Part shown: piece by piece, positions 58,905-64,000 of the stretch | Layout: every line of letters begins with the position of its first letter | How positions within the stretch are numbered: the first letter of the stretch is position 1 | Assembly: GCA_963969365.1 (NCBI GenBank) | Contig: OZ017750.1 | Location: forward strand, 1,984,001 to 2,048,000 | Source: Asterochloris sp. CNOR1 | Taxonomy: Eukaryota > Chlorophyta > Trebouxiophyceae > Trebouxiales > Trebouxiaceae | DNA: 64,000 bases | Direction of reading: 5' to 3' | Position numbers and translations under genes: made by a program | The notes under the pieces: generated by a model | The model's input: only the letters and a program-made list of their open reading frames with translations | Database searches by the model: none | What the model was told of the DNA's origin: nothing

Positions 58905-61900
58905 TCAGTTCCACCTCTTTGCATTCTTTGCAACCTTGCCAGCCTGCTGCTTGCCAAATTCCTTGGCCTTCTGCTTCTTCTGCATGGCTTTCTGTGCCTT
59001 GCTCATCTGCAGGCATCAGCACAAGTCAGCTCAGTCAACAAAGCACCGGGCTTTGCATCTGGCAGCCAGCCTGCATTGTACGCACCTTGCTCTTGGACTT
59101 GGTATTGTCCTGCTGGATTTGCTTTTCGCGCTGCGCCTTTTCCTCCATGATGTTGGCTTCAGCCTTATTGTTGAGCAAGAACTCATCGTAACCACCCTTC
59201 GTGTCCTTCAGCTTACGATCCCCAACCTGCAGGCAGCCTGAGTGTCAGTATCAACTGCGACACACCCAACCTGCGCATGACTCACGCTGACCGTAACCAC
59301 TCTGGTCGCAATCTTGCGAAGGAAGTATCGGTCATGCGAGACCGCAATGATGCTGCCCTCAAAGTTGGAACAGGCATCCTCCAGCATCTCCTTGCTGGGG
59401 ATGTCCAGGTGGTTGGTGGGCTCATCCAGGACCAAGAGCGTGCCCTGCAGGCACGCCACAACTGTTGTCTGCTCATTGCTGCCTGATGCACCGCCAGCAG
59501 ATCAGGGATACTTGGAAGCGTCGCAGGGGCAGCAGCTGCAGCACTAACAGCACCCATGTTCAGCGCGATGCCACAACCTGATTGATCTTGCTGGTGCTAC
59601 CTGCTTGAAAGTCAGTGCACACTGCATCAGGGACAGCAGCTAAAGAAGCCTGCCTGCAGGGGCTGCAAGACTCACTTGGTTCAGCATGAACTTGGCCAAG
59701 GCCAGGCGAGCCTTCTCCCCACCACTGAGCACTTCCACCTGCAGGCAGCAGAGTTTATACATGACCCTGTGCCAGCAACACTGATAAGGGCTGTGTTGGC
59801 CCAAGTCTTGCAAGCCTGACAAGAACAGTGCACAGGGCCAATGCAACAACTGCCTCAGTAGAATTGCCCCGCAGCACCTCAGGAAGCCACCTCAGGCAGA
59901 TGGAGTGACCGCAGGCATCAGCATGGGATCACCCTGTACCACATCAGCAAAGCACTCACCTACTCACCCACAAGCCTGAACGCATGCAAGGCGGAGCCCA
60001 CCTTCTTGTTCACAGTCAACCCTGTGAAGAGCATCCTGCCCAGCAGCGCCTTCACATCATCCAGCTGCGCGTCTGGGGCAGCCTGCACAACAGTTTCCAG
60101 GACTGTCCGGCCTGGCTCCAGAGCCTGCGCCTGGTTCTGCTGGTAGTAGGCTGGCGACACGTTGTGGGGCCCCAGGCTGGCCTGCCCTTTGATGGGCTGT
60201 TCCTCTCCCAAAATGAGGCGCAGCAGCGTGCTCTTCCCGCACCCGTTGGGCCCTGCAGGGAGAGAGACAGCTTTAGCCACGCTCAATAGGCCATGTCTGC
60301 TATGTGGCAACCCATGCTGCAGTAACTGCCCAGGCTGTTGTGATGAGGGGGGTTGCAGACTGTGGCACGCTTGTGGCGTAGTGTCGGCACTGGTGCATGC
60401 CTCTGCAGAGGCCATACTGACGCCACCACTTCCTAGCGCCCAGTGTGCACCCCGCAGGCTGCAGTCACACGTGACAGTCGCCCCTACCAGCACACCACAT
60501 TTTTGCTGAAGCCCACCTATCAAGGCCACACGCTCATTGCGCTCAATTTCCAGACTGACGTTGTTGAATAGGGCCCGGTCCTGGTAGCCGTGGGTCAGCT
60601 GATGGATGCTCACGGCCACCTTGCCCATGCGCTCCTTGGTAGGGAACCTGCGCCAGTCGCACAGCAGCATGAGACCCTGCTGCAGGCAGTGCAGGGACGG
60701 TGCACACATGCCTGGAAGCAGGCAGCGCCGACGCCCTGCCAGCTAGAGCAAGGAAATAAAGATTGCATTGCGGTCATGTGCCTGCCCGCAAAAGGCAGCA
60801 AGCTCAGCTGACCTCAGAGCCAGCCCTGATTTGACCTGCAGCATGACCACGCCCCCAGATGCCCCAGATGCCCCACACCCACCTGAAGACGCGCTTCTTG
60901 GGGATGAAGGGCTTCTCCAGAAGGCCTTCTGACCTGATCTTCTCCAGCGCTTTCTCGGCTGCAGCTGCCCGCCCGCTCTGCGCGCCGCCTGACAGCCGGG
61001 CTATCAGCTCTGTCTGCAGAGATGGTAAGGGCAGGTTGTGCTGAGCCAATGCCACTTCTGGTGCAAGCCACTCCCATGAGCTCTCCTTATGCAAACAGAT
61101 CACAGGGCCTAGGCATCAAGCTTGCGGAATGGCAGCATGAATCACAAATGGGATGCAGGGTCGGTGTGATTCCTGAAAGCTTGGCCAGACTGCAGTGCTG
61201 CTCTTCTGCACCTGGCGTGCGACTTCCTTTTGCTGCTTCTCCCAGGCAGCCCATGCTGCGGCAATATTTTCATCTTTGGCACGGGTAAATGCAGTGTAGT
61301 TGCCCTGCAGCAGACAGAGACAAAGTCCAGGGGTGCCAAGCTGCAATCAGCCAGAGCTTGCAGTGGAGTTGCCAGACAGCAGCCACACCAGACAGCTCAG
61401 GGAAAGGCGTGAATGGTATGCATACTTTGAAACAGCATGCCAGAGCACAGACCTTGTAAGTGGTAGCCACCCCAAATTCTGTCTCTACAATCTTGGTACA
61501 CAGCTGGTCCAAAAATTCTCGATCGTGCGAGACAATGACCATGGGAACATCCTGCTTGCTCAAGTAGCCTGCAGCATCAAGATGCTGACGTCAAACCCTG
61601 CCGCAGAGCTGGAGCTAGCAAAAGGGCTGTCATGCTCACCTTCTAGCCACTGAATGGCATCCTACAGTGACAGGTTGAGAAACTTTCGTCAGCAATTACT
61701 GAGGAGGCAACTTCGTGTTGCTGTACTCAAATGTGCAGCTTTGAGAGGCACTCGGCAGGCACTGAAACATTCAGCAGCCTTGGCCTTGCAAGTGCTTTGA
61801 TGAGGGGCATCGAGCAGGCAAACATCCAGGTAGAGCGGAGCTCACCAAGTCTAGGTGGTTGGTAGGCTCGTCAAGAAGCAGCAGGTCTGGCTCAGCCAGC

Positions 61901-63558
61901 AGAATCTTGCCCAGGCACATGCGCATCTGCCAGCCGCCACTGCAGGCAGAGGAGCAGGATCTGTGAGCCAGAGGCCCCTACAAGGGCTGGCAGACCTCAG
62001 ACAGTGCTGCATCTCAAGGGCCACCACAGCACAGCACAGCCAGTCCAGCAGCATGCTGCTGCCATGCTGACAACCCCAGACGCTGTTACGCTTCCAGCAG
62101 GCGCACACTCACGCCCAGATCTTGCGAGTGACAACAGGGCATTGCAGGCTCATTTATCAAGCTTAACAGAGCCTGTCTGGTCCTCAGGACGCTGCACACC
62201 AGTGCAGGGGGGTGTCTTGCAGAGCTCCTGCCATCGTGCTCTGCAATGTGTGAAGCACGCTGTGGCCCTCCTGGTCAGCCAGGGCCTGCTGAGCCTTCAG
62301 CTGAACCCTCTGCAAGCCTGCGTTTCCCCGCTGGGCTGGCCGGCACCTGGGCAGCAGCACACCTGGCACCTCACCTGTAGGAGGCCACCAGCTTGTCATT
62401 GTCCTCGGGGCCGAATCCCAGCTCTGGCATCATCCTGTCGATGTTGCGGTCCAGCACAGACACGTCCAGGTCGATCTTGGAGTTGTTGAGCACCTCCAGC
62501 TCATCCAAGATCTTCGTCATGCGCTCCATGTCCTCCCCACACTGCTCCAGCTCCTGCTGCAGTTGCTCTGTGCGCTTGAGCACCTGCAGGGCACCACCAT
62601 GCTGACAGTGACGGCCATGTGGCTCAGGCACCAGTGCTGCTCCTGCTGCAGCGTTGCACGCACTTCAGCAGGGGCACGGGCATAGGAGAGAATCTGCGCT
62701 CTATGAGCTCAGAATGCAGAGCACTGCAGCTGCAGTGGCGGCCGCACTGGTGGGGCTGCATCAGGTGCATGCAGCCCAAGCTGGCTGCTCTAGGCAGCGA
62801 TCTGCAGTGGGTGAAGGTATGCCCACCACAACTGTCAGCACTGCAGGGAAGGGGTGCACACACCCCAGGACTCTGACAAGCAATCTCCCAGAAACACCAT
62901 TGATCAGGGCACGGTGCGTAGAGAGTGACCAGCTGGCCCACTGATGGCAGAGCTTGCTAAGGAAGACGCCTCGATGTGTCTCGCCTTTGCCTGCTCCTTG
63001 CACATGGCCATCCAGCATGAGTGGCTGAGTCACAAGCAGTCTGGCTCAGCCTGCTGCCAAGCTGGCCTCACTGCTCCTCATCTCTGTCTCCCCATTGCAA
63101 GCCCACTCAGGCAGCATAGCTGCCTCAGGAAGCATGTCAGCTGGCAGCTCGAGCTATCCACAACCTGGCCCCATGTCTCCCTCACCTCTGCCTGCTCATA
63201 GCAGGCGGCCATGCAATGTAGGCGTCTGAATAAGGCAGTGTGACGGCAGCTCAGCTACACAATAAACACAAAGGGGAGTGCCACCCTCACCTCTGCCTGC
63301 TCCTTGTAGACAGCCATGAACTCCTCGCGCACAGTGTTGGTCTTGGTAACGTCAAAGTCCTGGGTCAGGTATGCGATACGCATGTTGTGCCGGACTTTCA
63401 CGACGTTGCCCGAGTCAGGGGCCAGCGCGCCCGTGATTATCTGCAGCTGCGTGGTCTTGCCTGCGCCGTTGATGCCCACCAGGCCCACCCTCTCCCCCTT
63501 CTTCACATCCCAGCTGACGTCCTTGAGGACCTGCTGGTTCTTGAAGGTGATGGCAATC
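58905..63558 (-). CDS. ABCF5: ABCF5-type twin-ATPase ABC protein (5' end not found; runs toward the right edge)
   Basis: ABCF proteins lack membrane domains and act on ribosomes; plant ABCF5 is probably plastid-targeted. The first clear exon starts at 63558 ([20 protein letters not shown]). It carries Walker [10 protein letters not shown], then [20 protein letters not shown]. Further exons give [38 protein letters not shown] with [52 protein letters not shown] and [20 protein letters not shown]. The second cassette has [57 protein letters not shown] and [11 protein letters not shown]. The tail is basic, with [20 protein letters not shown] and a final [10 protein letters not shown], as in ABCF5. 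Both signature motifs, both Walker B boxes and both switch histidines are intact. The transit-peptide exon is not seen and may lie beyond 64000. Confidence 0.93.
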
Positions 63559-63744
63559 TGCACAGCATTACTGGAAGGGCTGGCCATATGTCTTGCAATG
63601 CCCTCATGGGCCACAAGGAGCTGCTCAGCATGCAGTTCTTCTTGCAGGGTCTGCAAGGGGGCCTGCCTTATGGTGCAAACCCCTGTCCATAAGCAGCTAT
63701 GGGCTGGCAAGGGACATGGCAAGGATAGCATACAGTGGGCCAGT

Positions 63745-63823
63745 GCGCAGCAGGACAGGCACTGCAGTGCACGTGGGAGGGGGGCCCACATAATCGTGCA
63801 CTGCAGTGCCTGCCCTGCTGCGC
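63745..63823. repeat. 29-bp near-perfect inverted repeat (hairpin)
   Basis: Arms at 63745-63773 and 63795-63823 are complementary at 28 of 29 positions, with a 21-nt loop. The single mismatch would be a G·U wobble in a minus-strand transcript, which is the sense of ABCF5. The core arm reads GGCACTGCAGTGCACG. The loop-edge sequence CCCACATAATCG occurs at 63785-63796 and again just outside the second arm at 63824-63835. Confidence 0.85.
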
Positions 63824-63835
63824 CCCACATAATCG

Positions 63836-64000
63836 GGCAGTGCAGCTGGCTGGCACCCAGCAGCAGGGCACCATCGATGGGCATCGCAGCAAAATTGACA
63901 GTCAGCATGAATGCAGTGGCGCAGCAGTTGAAGCCAACGCCCAGGCAAGGGCGCAGGCCCAGAAACTTCTGAAATTCTGTATGCATTGTAAGCCTTACAT
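63836..64000. other. Right-edge sequence, unresolved
   Basis: This is probably a 5' intron or leader of ABCF5. The minus-strand frame is open here (MHTEFQKFLGLRPCLGVGFN from about 63984), but I cannot tie it to the ABCF5 N-terminus. Confidence 0.3.

Overview
This is nuclear DNA from a unicellular green alga. A trebouxiophyte-type chlorophyte is my best guess, but I cannot confirm the species. The evidence is the gene content and the gene structure. There is a plant-type ARG1 J-protein, a WNK-family kinase with an OSR1_C-type tail, a PB1-domain Raf-like kinase, an ABCF5-type ABC protein, COP9 signalosome subunit 5, Elongator subunit 2 and alpha-tubulin. Genes are split into many short exons by GT-AG introns that nearly always end in CTGCAG. 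TGTAA, the chlorophyte poly(A) signal, lies downstream of several stop codons. I see no bacterial operons, tRNA or rRNA genes, CRISPR arrays or recognisable transposons.

Layout, left to right. ARG1 (-, 288-5350) diverges from an LRR protein gene (+, 5471-8100). Next come a TatD-family nuclease (+, 9265-12620) and IBA57 (+, 13103-14908). Mitochondrial bL33 (-, 15409-15665) follows, then an unrecognised protein (+, 15843-16328) that converges on alpha-tubulin (-, 16476-19681). A doubtful small gene (-, 20159-20607) precedes ELP2 (+, 20682-26172), which converges on a small WW-domain protein (-, 26277-27355). A short single-pass membrane protein (+, to 28838) and a SET-domain methyltransferase (+, to 30755) follow. 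A CBS-type PLP enzyme (-, 31235-34715) diverges from a multi-pass membrane protein (+, 35684-38098). CSN5 (-, 38439-42372), a WNK-like kinase (-, 42668-47714) and a Raf-like kinase (-, 48524-57718) lie in a row. An R3H/G-patch protein (+, 57779-58677) starts only 60 bp from the Raf-like start codon. ABCF5 (-, 58905 to the right edge) ends the window.

The genes do not form one pathway. This is an ordinary, densely packed housekeeping and signalling region in which neighbours often share short divergent promoters or overlapping 3' ends. Two themes stand out. First, introns in at least seven genes carry degraded copies of the adjacent exon-intron junction, usually about 45-140 bp away; in two genes the offset is 80-81 bp. 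This suggests that introns here grow, or arise, by local tandem duplication across splice sites. Second, there are two well-supported GC-AG introns, one of them with its donor region copied downstream. A 29-bp near-perfect hairpin near the right edge and a WNK kinase with a degenerate catalytic loop and shortened activation segment are further points of interest. Exon boundaries were read by eye from splice consensus, reading phase and family homology. Where I give exact exons, the phases add up.
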